From assembly GCA_963576565.1 (NCBI GenBank), contig OY755042.1, positions 96,590,185 to 96,654,184 of the forward strand: a DNA stretch of 64,000 bases, in the 5' to 3' direction. The notes under the pieces were generated by a model that saw nothing but the letters and a program-made list of their open reading frames with translations, did no database searches and had not been told where the DNA came from. The DNA is from Aspidapion aeneum. Its lineage: Eukaryota > Arthropoda > Insecta > Coleoptera > Brentidae. Numbering within the stretch: position 1 is the stretch's first letter; each line of letters begins with the position of its first letter. Both the position numbers and the translations under genes were made by a program. Shown here one piece after another: positions 43,386 through 55,957 of the stretch.

Positions 43386-43792
43386 TTTGTCTCTAATCCT
43401 ATGTAAATAGTGAGAAAACTCTCGCAAGAAGCGCCATCTACCGAGATACGAGAGAAACCAGAACAACAGCAGGCGAAAATAAACTGCTATACATATCGAT
43501 CAATAGAAAGATCGATTACAAATTAAAAGAAACAAACTAATCTGTGACCTACGACAGCTCTTTTGCCTTTCAGGCCAGTTCAACGCTTATTGCGTTTTTA
43601 CCCGCCATCAGACACGTGAGCGTCAACCAGCGGAATTTTTAAGCCAAATAATACTAACAATGTTAGCAAGAAAAGGATATCGTACTTCATAGGTTATCCA
43701 GCTGTCTTCATGTTATATATTTTTTTTTCCAAAATTAGTGATTTCTAAGTAAATGGTCACTAAAAAATACTTCAACTTCTGACTTTTTCCAG
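43386..43792. other. Unassigned spacer
   Basis: No gene or repeat recognised. Confidence 0.35.
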
Positions 43793-44200
43793 GTGAAACT
43801 ACCTGACCGAGTACCTGGTACACTAGAGTACCTAGTAGTTTTAAGCAAGAGAGTTGTACAGAAAAGATCAATGAGAATATCTAGAACAGATCAGGTAAAA
43901 AATGAGACCATAAAAGAAAGAATGGGAACTGAGGGAAGCATAACGGATGACATCACTAAAAGGCTACTGATATGGTACGGCCATATACAAAGGATGAACG
44001 ATGAAAGATTACCAAAGAAGGCCCTAGAATGGCATCTAATAGGGCGCAGAAAAAGAGGGCGTCCTAAACTGGAATGGCCACAGTCAATCCAAAGATCAAT
44101 GAGACAAAAAAACCTGACAGAAGATGACTGTCAAGATCGAAGGAGGTAGAGAATAGGCGTCGGACAACGTAGTAAAACGTTCTAAACCGACATAGTAGTA
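43793..44200 (+). pseudogene. RTE-type LINE 3' fragment
   Basis: From about 43850 the frame gives KRSMRISRTDQV, LLIWYGHIQRMNDERLPKKA and IGRRKRGRPKLEWPQ, matching the RTE fragment at 28608-29296, and stops at 44147-44149. A TAG-repeat tail (gacatagtagtagtagtag, 44189) marks the 3' end. Upstream is lost. Confidence 0.8.
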
Positions 44201-44667
44201 GTAGTAGTTGTAGAGAGGGAAGGACCAAATGACTTATGTATGTGAAGTCTCTCTAACCTAATTAAAAAATGCTTCAGGACGGACAACAATTTCAAGAATT
44301 AATGGAGGGCATACCTGGTGGACCCATAATATCAAAAATATGTCGCACACCTTCTAGAAATACAACATTCTTTTAAGTCTGTCTACCGTACCCGTGTGTG
44401 ATGTTGTTTTGGCGTACCTACTTTTGCCACAAAAATTACATAACTTCTTCATCATACTACGCGAGAATTCGGCCTTGTCGACCTACATTCTTCTGAAGTA
44501 CATTTTTTACGCGTTTTTAAATGAGATGTTTATTATTTTTTTACGAGCGTGCGAAAAATAAAGTTTTATGGATAATTGTTTTAGCATAGGTTGGCTGATT
44601 ATGTGATTACCTACTTCCTACAAAATCTATTCTTTCTACAAAAACATACCGAAGGTATCTTAAAAAG
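44201..44667. other. Unassigned spacer
   Basis: No gene or repeat recognised. Confidence 0.35.
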
Positions 44668-44671
44668 AATA

Positions 44672-44745
44672 TCATAATATTCGCAGATAGCAAACCAGCA
44701 ATCAAAGCTCTAGCATCCCAACAAATTAACTCAAAAGTTCTTTGA
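44672..44745 (+). pseudogene. LINE RNase H fossil
   Basis: A short frame reads IIFADSKPAIKAL followed by ASQQINSKVL and a stop. This resembles the second acidic motif (DS..AI.AL) of LINE-encoded RNase H domains. About 25 codons only, so the call rests on one motif. Confidence 0.5.
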
Positions 44746-44883
44746 AACAACCAGGGCTGTGCGAAATGGTCAGGCAACCACGTTGAGACGGCAACCAAAT
44801 TCCAATATTTTAAAAATTTTGCCGCTCTCTAAAATATTAAAAAATCTGCAATTAAAAAGTTATCTGTTGCTTGCGCTGTTGTT

Positions 44884-45120
44884 CTTTTCTTTTATGAGAT
44901 GAATGGTTTTTGAGTTATGACGCTAAACATCTCGCCACCATTTTGGATTTTGACCAATTTTTGTATTTAGTGGCCTTTAACTTCAAAACTGCTTATTTTT
45001 GAGAAAATCTGTAATAACATAAAATAAAGACCAACCAATGGCCTGTAAAATGAGACATAACTGCGTTTTCTGAGATATTTAGACGTGTTCGCAAAAGTGA
45101 CACCTTCCGGACGCTCGTAA
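44884..45120 (+). repeat. Family B repeat, partial, direct copy
   Basis: Matches 32497-32558 plus 33127-33240 without the HINE insertion, so it gives the empty site of that insertion. Confidence 0.75.
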
Positions 45121-45499
45121 AAAAATATAGAAAAGCTGCTGCCGTCAAAAAAACGCTTACAATAGGAACGAAATTTAATGTTGATATGTGATTGTTAAAA
45201 GTTGCGTAATACAAAAATATCGGAAAAGAAAAATATTTATGTTTTAACAACTCATTATTCTAATCTTAACTGTACCATAATCGAATCTTATAAAATTTTC
45301 ACTTCCTGACATGAAAATTGGCCATAAATAATCGTTTTGTTTCATACTTTGTTGAAAGAAAATGGTCTAAAGAAACAAAGCATAATTTTTTTCGGTAATG
45401 TCCCTGAAAATGACATAAAACTGAATAATTTTGGTTTATTTTGCATATACATACTCTGGAAATACATAGGAAACGGGTGTACTGCTAACACTTCAGGGT
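45121..45499. other. Spacer between inverted family B copies
   Basis: No gene recognised; the 85- and 95-codon frames here are not protein-like. Confidence 0.35.
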
Positions 45500-46180
45500 T
45501 GGTATCTCAGCAAGGGTCCTACACAGAGAACTCAGTGATATCTCATTTTATAGCAGTTAGTATTTATTTTATGTTATTACAGATTTTCTCAAAAATAGGC
45601 AATTTCGAAGTTAAAGGCCACTAAATAAAATAAATGGATTCATGACGGATCTGATACCTTCCTAGCTAGCCTATTAGCACACTTCAAGTAAAGCCATGAT
45701 AATATAACAGCCTTGAAAAGAGTTTTTGTAAATATCTAAGAAACTTAAGCTCTTACGAAGTTTTTGGTTATAATACAAATTATTGAGCAAAATGTACATA
45801 TTCCAAAAACTGTATATTTGGCGTTATCTCAAAAAAATGGGCTAGGAAGGTAAAAATTGGTTAAAATCTAAAATGGCGTCGAAATGTTTAGCGTCATAAC
45901 TCGAAAACCATTCGTCTGACAAAGAAACCGTACCAAAGCGTTTTTGTTGGAAATTTTATTTTCTTCAACTTTTTTTTCTAAAATGTACAGGGACTAAGTA
46001 ATTTTTAAAAAATTCGGGGAGTCAACCACCCCCCTCCAAGGTCGAAAATTCAATTTTTTTTGAGGACTCCAATGTGAACAACATATGTCAAAATTGCAAA
46101 CTGGGGGTATTTTTTTCGCTCCAAGATATACATTTTTATTGGGTAAAAAAATGTTACAATATTTTTTGTTATTATAAAAA
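45500..46180 (-). repeat. Family B repeat, inverted copy
   Basis: Contains the complement of the family B landmarks (gttattacagattttctc, tagcgtcataactcgaaaac, ggactccaatgtgaacaaca). A non-matching stretch at about 45640-45850 separates two matching blocks. Confidence 0.7.
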
Positions 46181-46526
46181 AAAATATATCTTGGTTAGTT
46201 TGTAGCTAATTTCATGTCTCTTGCAAACAAAAACTTTCTTTACAGTTTTTCTGTAAAATTAATTTAGCAAAATTTATAAGCCAAAGTTTGTCAAAAAAAT
46301 AGAAAATGCTGCCATTTTGGATTTATGAAGTCATATAGGCCCTCCTTAAAATTGGAGGCAAACACTCGACGACTGAACATCTAGTGATCCATCACCTTCG
46401 GGCTTTGGGGTACTGCGGGGCTAAGTATTAGGTTACTTTTATGCATAAATTTGGTGCTACCCGCTATTCTTGTTAAAAAAACTGATTGAAATATTTGCTA
46501 AAAAGAAAATTTAAATTAAAAAAACA
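46181..46526. other. Unassigned spacer
   Basis: Nothing recognisable apart from a GC-richer patch at about 46380-46430. Confidence 0.35.
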
Positions 46527-46683
46527 CCCAACTGCTAAGTTTACTTGTAAGTACTAGTCGGAGTTGAGTACAAAATTGATAGGTTTACCTTTAATGTACG
46601 ACATGCTTCAACTTTTAGTTTTGATGCCCAAAGCGCACTTACGAAACTATACAGTTTTGTGACAAGTAAATTTAGCAGTTGGG
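46527..46683. mobile_element. 157-bp MITE
   Basis: Inverted ends cccaactgctaagtttactt (left) and, complemented, cccaactgctaaatttactt (right). There is no coding frame and no clear target duplication. Confidence 0.75.
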
Positions 46684-46839
46684 AATTTTTTTTATAATTT
46701 TTTTTTTATTTCCAACTTTTAGGTTTAATTCTTATTCAGCCCTATAAAAAGCACTATGCATTTACAATACATTTAGCTATACCCAAAAAGTACGTGTAGA
46801 TTTTCAACGGGCGCGAACAGTGTTACCTTTCATTGAGTG

Positions 46840-47270
46840 ATGGTGGGGGAGGAGAGAGGGAGGAGGGAACTAGTAAAATGGTGTCAAAAAAATCTTAAAG
46901 CATGTGCAGAAAGAATTTTTGAAATCGCTCTATATTTGTCAAAGGTATAGATAGCTACAACTATTACTAATAAGGAGGGAGGGGAGAAGAGAGGAAGGGG
47001 AGAAGAGAGGGAGGGGGGAAACTAGTAAAATGATGTTAAAAAAAAAACTTCAAGCGTGTGCAGAAAAAACTTTTGAAATCGTTTTTTTTTAATCGTTTTA
47101 TATTTGTGAAAGTAATAGCTATGACTATTACTAATAAGGATGGCGGAGAGGAGAGAGGGAGAGGCGGCGGAGGGGGGAACTAGTAAAATGGTGTTGAAAA
47201 ACAAAATCTGAAAGCGTACGCAGACAGAATTTTTGAAATCGCTCTATATTTGATAAAATTATGCGAATAT
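46840..47270. repeat. Three tandem units of ~150-180 bp with purine-rich blocks
   Basis: Each unit has a G/A-rich block (gggaggagagaggga type), then ggaactagtaaaatggtgt, then gtgcagaaagaatttttgaa and atcgctctatatttg. Units begin near 46845, 46975 and 47140. The G/A block varies most in length. Confidence 0.8.
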
Positions 47271-48119
47271 GGTTTCTGAATATGGTGGGGGCAATGACAG
47301 GAGGGGAGATGGGTGGGAGCAAGGAGGACTACAAAGTAACTATAGCAAATTAGAGGACATTTGCAATGGGTATGCAACAGAATTTAAATAAAATCGCCTG
47401 AAATTTAGATAATTTGTATGCCTTAAAGACTAAATCATGTGACAAAATGGCGTCTGGAAACCGCCATGTTGATTCCTGTTGAAAAGAATATAGCCTATAG
47501 CACCTTCGGGATCAGTAGCAATTCAACGACACCTTTTTTGTCAAAATCGGTTCAGCAGTTTAGCCTCTAGCCATCGAAGAAATAACTGTTCTTCGATGCT
47601 CTAGCGTTACACTTTACATATCCCAATCGAAAAACATTACCCTTCTTTTCGCCGTGCTACAGTTGGGTAAAAAAGCGAATTTTATAATTAATCCTATATC
47701 GGTTAAGTGAGTGTACATACTAAAGTAAGAAATAAAAATATTTGCAATATTTCTTGGGTTGCAAAATTAACTTGCGGTTTTCATACAACGTAATTTTTTA
47801 AAAAACGCACGAAAAGTGTTACTTATAGCTGTTGTTAACAATTAACAATAAAAATTTGTAGACTATCTGGTAACTAATTAAAAAATCTTTCATATGTAAT
47901 TTTAATAGCTATTGACTCAATGTTGGTGTAACTTTTTATCGTAATTTCTCTGTCAAAATAAATATTAGAATTATTTATTTTGTACATATAGCAATAAAAA
48001 ATAAACATTTAAAAATATTTGTAGTTTTTTTCTTGGGTATAGGGAGTAATCAAAAGAAAACCCAATTTTTTTGTGGCAACGTTTTGTTTCTATATTGAAA
48101 ATTTTTCAAGCTCATGGCA
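47271..48119. other. Unassigned region
   Basis: The phrase tcaaaatcggttcagcagtt (47540) is of the type found in dispersed insect repeats. No gene was recognised. Confidence 0.35.
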
Positions 48120-48350
48120 AACAGACATTTAAAAATAAGATGCACGGCAGTGCCCCGCCAAGTTCGCGTAAACTGCTGTATTATCTTTTCTTGAAACATT
48201 TTAGCCCATATTTGACCTATCTAAAACTCGCTTTCGAAATAAGCTACGATACTCAAACTTTGCACAGCCGTAGATGTTCATAAAGTTAACAACCTCTCCA
48301 AGTTTCATGGATTTCCATAAAGTAGTAAAGCAGATATTTCCAAAAACGAA
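48120..48350 (-). repeat. Family A fragment, reverse
   Basis: Complement of the family A 3' segment (cactgccgt motif, gtcaaatatgggc, and the tccatgaaacttggagaggt region). Its 5' part is absent. Confidence 0.75.
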
Positions 48351-51149
48351 TGTAACGTGTCATTTTTGCGTTTAAGGCAACGTTACATATTTGTTTATTT
48401 AGGTAAATAATCAAGGCTCTTCGACTCGTCTTTCTGTACACAAATTAAGGGTATTTTATAGAGCTAGGTTTGGAGGTTATATAGTGTCTAGGAAATTACC
48501 TTAAAAGGAGGCATTCCATCGAATTACTATGGACACTACGCACATCGCATTATCTGGACATCGTAATTGGAATTTAATATCACAGGTTTCGGGAAAATCA
48601 CATAAAAACTTTTGATTGTTTTGTTTATCTGTGAAATTTCATAATTTTCTTTGACGTTCACGAAATAAACAGCTGTTCTGCTGGGGAATGGCGGCGTTGC
48701 CGCATCACAAATGGTTTCAGTAACAGGAAGGAAACATTTAGATAAACATTTCATTCGCTTATGTTTATTTTCGAGGATATTGGGACAATCCGAACCTCAT
48801 ATCCTTCACGGATTAGCTAGTTTTGATACCACGAAAACATATTTGGGTCCACAGGTCGACCAGGAACAACCGAGGCTCCGCCCCCTTTGATATCTTTATT
48901 AATTTAATGAGGAGAAGATAAAATAAATACGAGTTATGCACTTTTGTAAATGGGAGATAAACGAAGGATAGAAACCAAGACTAAAAGAATAAACGAAATC
49001 GTGTGAGTTAACATCTGAACACTCTTGTGCCGAGTTTAAGCAGTAGTTCAGTGTGTATTTTTAGGTTCAGGTTCAGAAACAACTTTATTAATGTAGAAAT
49101 GTTTTACAAAAATGGCGTTAAACCATATGAATCTTAGAGAAAACATTTATAAAGAGCAAAGGAAACTTTTGACTAAGACTGTAACTAAAATACAACTAAA
49201 TTCTACACTCAGTATAGCTTTACTCATATGGGAATTGGTTGAGTGTTCGAATATTCCTGGGTTTGATGCAAGCTCTGATCTCCAGTAATTGATTTTACAG
49301 TTGATGGTTTCAATGCTGAGCTTCTTATAGTCCGTCTGGTTATTTCCCTCCTACTTGCTATGTTGGCAGGGGTCCGGTAGGCAAATGTTCGGTCTATGTA
49401 TGGAGGGTGTCTCGATGTCCTTGTTATAAAAATTTCAACCATGGAAATAGATCCGACAACACCTCAAGGTGCGTTTTACGTATTTTCAATGTCCCCTTGG
49501 TCAATGCTGCCCCCTATATACCGGCATGGAAGTATTGGTGTATTTCCTCATTGGTTAGTTTGAAAACCGCGGGTTTTTTTCCTCCAGTGTCGCAACCGGA
49601 TTTAGTGATTTTTTGGCGAGAAAGTTTTTTTTATAAATAGGTTTGCATCCTTATTTGAATTTAACCGGGAAAATTTGGTTGGTACTGCGTTTTACTGTCC
49701 CCATCAGATCTACGAACGGTTTCCGGCCACTTCATTTTTTGTGTTCTCGACAAAGTGCTTTGTCTCTTTCCTAACGAATCTCGGCTGGGCTGGTGGCCGT
49801 CTGTTGGTGCCGCCATTGTTTTTGGTGGTTATTGGCACTGCAGTAGTTGCGGATTATACCAAAGACGGTTTACTGTGAGTCCGTCGTGTTAGGCGTAATC
49901 TAAAGTGACGCTCACACCCCTTTTAGGGGGATTTAAGTCGGCCTACGCCATTTCTACGGGAAATAAGAGTGCCCTGTCCATTCCATCGACAGTTGTGCTG
50001 GACGCTGGTGTGAAGCCGGGTGTAGCCTTGTAACCCTCGGAAAGGGTTTTACGCTCGGGGCAAGAATCCCACAACCTTTTTGACCACCATGTGCTGCCCT
50101 AGCACCATGTGCTAAGCAAGCACGAGGGGAGGCGCGGACAAGCCAGAACAGGAGTAGCAGGAGGAGAACAACACCAGGTTTACAGAATAAAACACACATG
50201 TATAATCACATAAAATATTCAAGGACCAAGGTAGGAGCAAGCAACATTTGATATAATCTTTTTATATAATTTTTTTGCTATAATTTTCCATATAAATTTT
50301 TATTAAGTACAACTTTTGAAATTCTTGTAAACGCAAGGTAAAGGTATGACGTCATAACCACAATTTTGCGGCGTATTTACTAAATTGACTTGTTTCCTTC
50401 ATTTCATTTATTTAGGACAATTTTCCTGTCAAGTTTAAAGTGCCCTGCTGTTTTGGCCCTAACTTATTTGGTATTTTTCTCAGATCTAATTATACAAGAT
50501 GAACTAAATCTTTGTGTTATTTGTACAACCCAATGAACCAACTTTGTAGCGACAAAAGAGAGATGAGGTTATATTTTTTTAGCGGTTTCCTTACATTGTT
50601 TTCCCTCATGGGGTAGATCTCGGACTGGATTGCTGTCTGTCTCATTCTACCCAACGTAGAATGATGATAGCGGATATTTGGTCCAGATCTCCCCTATGAC
50701 AGAATAATTTTGGAAGCATATTTATTTTTTTTCAATCGTTCATATAACTGAGTCTCACACTACTGACTCAGATGTAGGTACACTATGACCTGTTAAAGGA
50801 GTCCATCTACCTGTAAAGTGCTTCTAGTTTTGTCATCTTAATTCAATCTTTTAGATTTTTATTCTGTTTATTAGTCAATTTTTTTTTGTTATTCTTAATG
50901 ACATAAATACTCTGGAAGCCTCGGAAGTAAGTAGAGTTTCATTGTTTGGCTACAACGTTTGAGTTGAACTGTATTTTATTTAAGATCTTCTTTGTAAAAC
51001 ATTGGTATTAAACACTGTGGCGCACTTAAAATTTTCTTATTTCTGAACCCCCCATTCTCCACTGTATAAAAGTTACGGGGCATATCAATGTTTTACCTAG
51101 CTGGAAAATACAGTTCTGCTTCCAGATATTAGTTTAATTATTCAGTGGT
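48351..51149. other. Unassigned region with a GC-richer middle
   Basis: 49080-50180 is richer in GC than its surroundings and may be an old LTR or LINE fragment. On the minus strand AATAAAGTTG precedes tctgaacctgaacc near 49070-49100, which would fit a poly(A) signal. I could not find paired ends or protein motifs. The frame at 49675-49878 has no recognised domain. Confidence 0.3.
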
Positions 51150-52045
51150 CTTTTTAGTGTCACAAATTGGCAAATTGTTATTATTCTATTTACAGTATCA
51201 CAAAATGGCGGCAACGTCTTGTAGTTGCCACAAATGTCACCCAACACATTTTAATTGGCCACACGAAATTGCCACTCACTCATATATAAATCATCAAAAT
51301 TCTACTGTACTTCCAGACATGCTACAAAGCTGAAATTTGGCAGATTGAAAGAAATTATGACCCAACCCTTGGAAAAAATATAAAAAACCCAAAATTTTAA
51401 TTTGATCCCTCCCCTCTTAATTTAAAGTTATGTAAAAGTAATATTGCCCACTTCCAAAAACGCTAGGGAGCTGAGCCTTGGAAGGTCGATGGGAACTATG
51501 AAAAAACTATAGAAAAAAATTTAAAACTCCCAAAATTTTAGTTAACTGCCCTCCCCTATAAATGTTAAGTTATGTAAACGTAACATTGCCCACTTCGAGA
51601 AACGCTAGAGAGCTGAGCTTTAGAAGGCTGATAGGCACTATGATAAAACCATAGAAAAAAAGAAACCCCAAACTTTTGCCTTCTTAATAAGGCATTGCAA
51701 AAGTTTTCAACAATATTCCGCATATTTTACTACTTTTTACTACAAAAAAGAGTGAAATCATAACAAAAATATTTCATGAAAAAAAAACCAAGTTCTCCAA
51801 TACAAATTTCAAAATGAAAGGTTCTAACTCATTTGCAAATGTTTTTTTAAACTTTGCTATTACAGCCAAACTTCTTTATGTACAATTTAGCACTGTGCCC
51901 AAAAGTAATTTGCAGCCGTAATAGCCAAGTTTAGAAAAACATTTCCAAACTAGTAAGAACCTTTCATTTTGAAATTTGTATTGGAGAACTGGGCTTTACT
52001 TTTATCTCAATGCTTTTTACGGAATACCATTTTCGCGTACTAGGT
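51150..52045 (-). repeat. Family A repeat, reverse, with terminal hairpin
   Basis: Complement of 13725-14870, with fewer internal units. At its end an inverted repeat of about 80 bp (51787-51870 versus 51915-51998: ccaatacaaatttcaaaatg, aacatttccaaactagtaag) forms a hairpin. The copy at 61865 has a related, partly decayed hairpin. Confidence 0.75.
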
Positions 52046-52059
52046 TTTTTTTATTACAA

Positions 52060-53400
52060 GCTTTTATTTAACTTCACCTGTATGTATGTATGTATGTATG
52101 TATGTGGGTATGTATGTAATCAAATCTTGCAACTCATTTTTGAAGAACTTCCAAACATCCGATTGACTTCAAATTTCGCATAGCGTCTTAGCTCCGATGA
52201 CAATACAATAAAATGGTTTCATCGGGTACCTACCTCCCCCCTAACGTGCGTGGTGGAGAGGGGGTAAAACTTTAATTTGTCCGATTTCAACCAAAATTGG
52301 TATCTGGGGGTTTTTGAGGATGAGAATTACGAATTTTTGATCAGATTACAAAAATTCAATATGGCGGATTCAAAATGGACTTAATGTCAAGTTTTTCTGA
52401 TTACTTTCAACTGACTTCCACGTATCCGATTGACTTCAAATTTCGCATACCTTTATAATTCCGATGACAATCCAATAATGTGTTATCACTGACTGCCTAC
52501 CTCCCCCCTACCGTGGAGGGTGGAGAGGGGTAAAATATTAGTTTGTCGGATTTCCACGAAACTTGGTGTGTGTTGTGTGATGTGTTGAGGATGAGGATTA
52601 CGAATATTTGATCAGATTACAAAAATTCAATATGGCGGATTTAAAATGGACGATTTAATGACGAGTTTTTCTGATTACTTTCAACTGACTTCCACGTAGG
52701 TATCTGATTGATTTCAAAATTCACATGCTCTCCCACTAAAAAGGGGGGGGGGCGTAGAAGAGGTAAGCCTTTAGTTTGTTCGATCTCTCCCTGCAATATC
52801 GATGCGCTAGCTGAAATGCATAGGCTTAGACAAATCTAAAAATTAAAAAATAAATTTAGAAAAAAAACTTTTTGAAAACAAGTTTTTATAAAATGAACTA
52901 AAAAGCATAAAATAATTTTTTGAGTGTTCTGATATCATAATAATAAAAGCGATGGGCGTATTTAATATTAGGTAAATGCCTTTCCATGCGCATTTGGTGG
53001 ATCGTCCACAACCGATGATGGGCCGACTCTTTTTTTTCAATGTGACAAAATAAATCGACACACTGCCGGTCGCGGATGATCTGCCTAATATGAAGCAGGC
53101 GTAATAATGTCCATCCATATCAGAAAAATGTAAGGGTAGCTTGAGTAGGGTTGGGTTGGGTTGTGTGAAATTGTCTACCCTTACATTTCTCTGCTATAAT
53201 ATGATGGATTTGGATTTTCACTAAACTTCGAGTTAACAAGGGTAAATTTCCTTTAATACGCCCATCGCTTTTATTATTATGATATCAGAACACTCAAAAA
53301 ATTATTTTATGCTTTTTTGTTCATTTTATAAAAGCTTGTTTTCAAAAAAAATTTTTTTCTACATTTTTTTTTCATAGACTGTAGGTAGAGATAGGTATTG
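52060..53400. mobile_element. Relative of the foldback element
   Basis: Starts acaagcttttatttaacttc (compare 741-760) and a TATG microsatellite (52080-52117). About two to three units of ~260 bp follow, built like the foldback arms (catccgattgacttcaaatt, ctccccctaacgtg, tcaatatggcggattcaaaa). Then comes a ~130-bp inverted repeat (about 52830-52980 versus 53240-53365) whose core catcgcttttattattatga is shared with the foldback centre at 2497-2600. Confidence 0.65.
53127..53186. repeat. Small hairpin
   Basis: aaatgtaagggtag and ctacccttacattt are exact complements around a ~30-base loop of gttgggttgg type. It lies within the spacer of the larger inverted repeat. Confidence 0.7.
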
Positions 53401-53825
53401 TACCTCTTATAAATTTTATCATGTCTTTCAAGCCTATAATCATGCACTGTTATTAAAAACCAATGTTACAATAACTTTTAATGTTATAGATTACAACAGA
53501 ACTTTTGCTTATCGCAATACACAAAAAAATGAACTTTCACCGGTAGGTAGGTACCTTCCTTCCTTCCTTAAACAACGAAATTTATGAATGGCATAAAACT
53601 GACTTAGAAGAAACTAAACATTATTAAAAACAAGAAAAAAAAATCGTTTTCATCAGCTTTAAGAACCTTACTTTGGATTTGAAATAGAATATAGCATACA
53701 CAAAGATGTATGAAGTGCATCTTTCGCATACACTTAAACAGTAGCGCACCTAGGAATCTGTCTTGAGGGGGGGGCGAGACCCATGATGTCGTATTTCATG
53801 TTTTTTTTGTTTTTATTCATGAAAT

Positions 53826-53842
53826 AGATAGATAGATAGATC
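53826..53842. repeat. ATAG microsatellite tail
   Basis: Four GATA-type units just beyond the 3' end of the minus-strand LINE. They fit a LINE microsatellite tail. Confidence 0.6.
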
Positions 53843-55262
53843 TTATATTTCCATATTAATTATACAAATACAATTTATATAGATATGGTGCGTCAATAAT
53901 CACTATTTGCTAGAAAAAAAAAGGAACAAAATATACTATATAACATAAGTCTTAAGAGGTAGATTTTAAGTAAGATATTGTATAAAGTAAACAAAGGTTC
54001 TGTCAAAATGACTCGATTAAACATTGCCTAGTTTAAAAATTCCTCGAATGTATATGGTTCGATTTCACAAATTAAATCAAAACAAGTCCTTTTAAAAACT
54101 TTAAAGCTTTTAATTTCTTTAATTTTATCTGGAAGCTTATTATAAAACTTAATGGCACCATATTCAGGTCCCTTTTCTGTTGATTTCAACCTATGCACAG
54201 GATGATAAAGAAAAATTTTTCGGTCACAGTTCCGTGTGTAATGATTGTGACTTGGCATAAGGGACTCAAATCGCGAAAAATGTTTCCTGCATAAGACATT
54301 CGTAAACATAAACTCCCGGGACTGTCAGATACCGGTTCCGTCTAAATGTGCCTCTACAACTTTCATTATACTTTAACGAATACATAATGCGCATGATCTT
54401 TTTTGTTGGACGAATACTTTATATGCATGGCCACTACTACCCCAGAGCAATATACCATATCGAAGGTGTGAATAAAAAATACCGTAATATATGGTCCTAA
54501 GAGCAGTACTATCCCCCACAGTTTTTGCCATAACCCTTATAGCATAGCTTGATCGACCCAGCTTTGCACATAGAGTCTGAATGTGTTCTCAGTAATTCAA
54601 ACTATTACCAAAAGTAAGTCTAAGTACCGTTGCTTTGGTAAAAAACTCAATTTCTTTGTTTTAAAATGTTACAGATTTGCATTGAGTAGTTCTTTGATTA
54701 CTATATACAATGATTTTTATTTTTTCCTCGTTCAAAAGCACTTAATTGCAGTCTAACCAGTCTTTGGTGTCTTTAAGCACATCCAAGCATCTTTCCTCGA
54801 GATTTTTGCCTTTCGATACTGGAACAACAACATTTGTACCGTCAGCGTAATTTATGTTTATATCGGGTTTATTAAATAGTGTATCCATGTCATTAAGATA
54901 TATCACAAAAAACAGTGGACCTAAGATACTTCCCTGAGGTACGCCGATACTAATGTTATTTGTTTTGGACTCAAAAGTTCCATTGTCAGACTTAATTACT
55001 GTTTTTTGCGTTCTACCCGATAAATAAGATTTAAATAATTGAAGAGGAATTCCCCTAATACCATAGGTTTCAAGCTTTTTTAAGAGTATTGTGGTTGAAT
55101 GCATCAAATGCTTTTGAGAGGTCAAGCAAAATTTCGCAAGCTGTGGCCTTATCTTCGAGTGTTTTTAGTATTTGATTGTTGAATTTTAGTATTACTGACT
55201 CTGTAGATTTTTTTGGAACAAAACCGTGTTGAAAGTCTTTTATAAGGCCGTTCGAAAGAAAG
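53843..55262 (-). pseudogene. CR1/Jockey-group LINE, 5'-truncated and decayed
   Basis: Reading the minus strand from 55262: QHGFVPKKSTESVILKF and ILLDLSKAFDAF (RT fingers and first catalytic Asp). After a frameshift near 55110 come KLETYGIRGIPLQLFKSYL, GVPQGSILGPLFFVIYLNDM and NYADGTNVVV, where the catalytic YADD has become YADG. A poorly readable middle (54310-54740) follows, then the C-terminal frame 54309-54028 with HNHYTRNCDRKIFLYHP and EYGAIKFYNKLPDKIKEIKS. The domain order and the KLP.KIK tail fit CR1-like LINEs. Frameshifts and the lost catalytic Asp make it dead. Confidence 0.85.
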
Positions 55263-55957
55263 TATATATGTATAATATATCTAAAAAAATATCACAAGCT
55301 TGGGGGGGTCAGGAGTCGAAGCCCCCCTGGGTGCGCCCTTGCCTAATGGTATTTAGAAATGTGTTTTACACCGCTCGTAAACACACTGTTTTAGCCAATC
55401 GTTGTAAAAACTTAAAAATAAAAAAAATTGTGTTTCCAACGTATGTTCCTAATAAAAAATTATTGACTTCATAAAATTTAATTCTTCACATATTTGTGTA
55501 TTTCCTATTTCCTGTCATAATTTTTTTCACATCATGTTCCTTGCAAATTGTAATTGCACGCATCAAGAGTTTTTTTCCTAGCTTGGTAGGCCATTTTATT
55601 AATTTTCAACACGCGACAACATAATTCAAATAAAAAAACCACACAACATAATAACAACAACAATGTAACTTGTATGTACAGACAGATAGATTTCAGGTAC
55701 TAATCTGAAAAAAAAGCTTTTGTTAAAGTTTTGTTAAAAAGTTTTGGAAAAAAAATTGTAAATACAAATAAAAAAATTATCCTATTAATCCTCCCAAAAT
55801 GAAGACTTTGCAAAAGCTTCCCATAGTCAAGCGAGAAAAAAAAATTATGTACTTTTAGTTAATAAATAAAAGGCTAACCGGATAATTACCCCCCCCCCCT
55901 CCATAGAAAAAAAATTAACCGAACCGAATAATTTCTTGTCGGCCATTACCACCCCTA
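55263..55957. other. Unassigned, with a G-rich MITE-like piece
   Basis: agcttgggggggtcaggag and gaagcccccctgggtgcgcc (55297-55340) resemble the right end of the MITE at 63168-63334. The rest is AT-rich and unrecognised. Confidence 0.35.

Noticed and set aside
49675..49878. 67-codon hydrophobic frame
   Set aside because: Possible membrane-like composition, but no homology, no splice context and no poly(A) support visible. Not reported as a gene.
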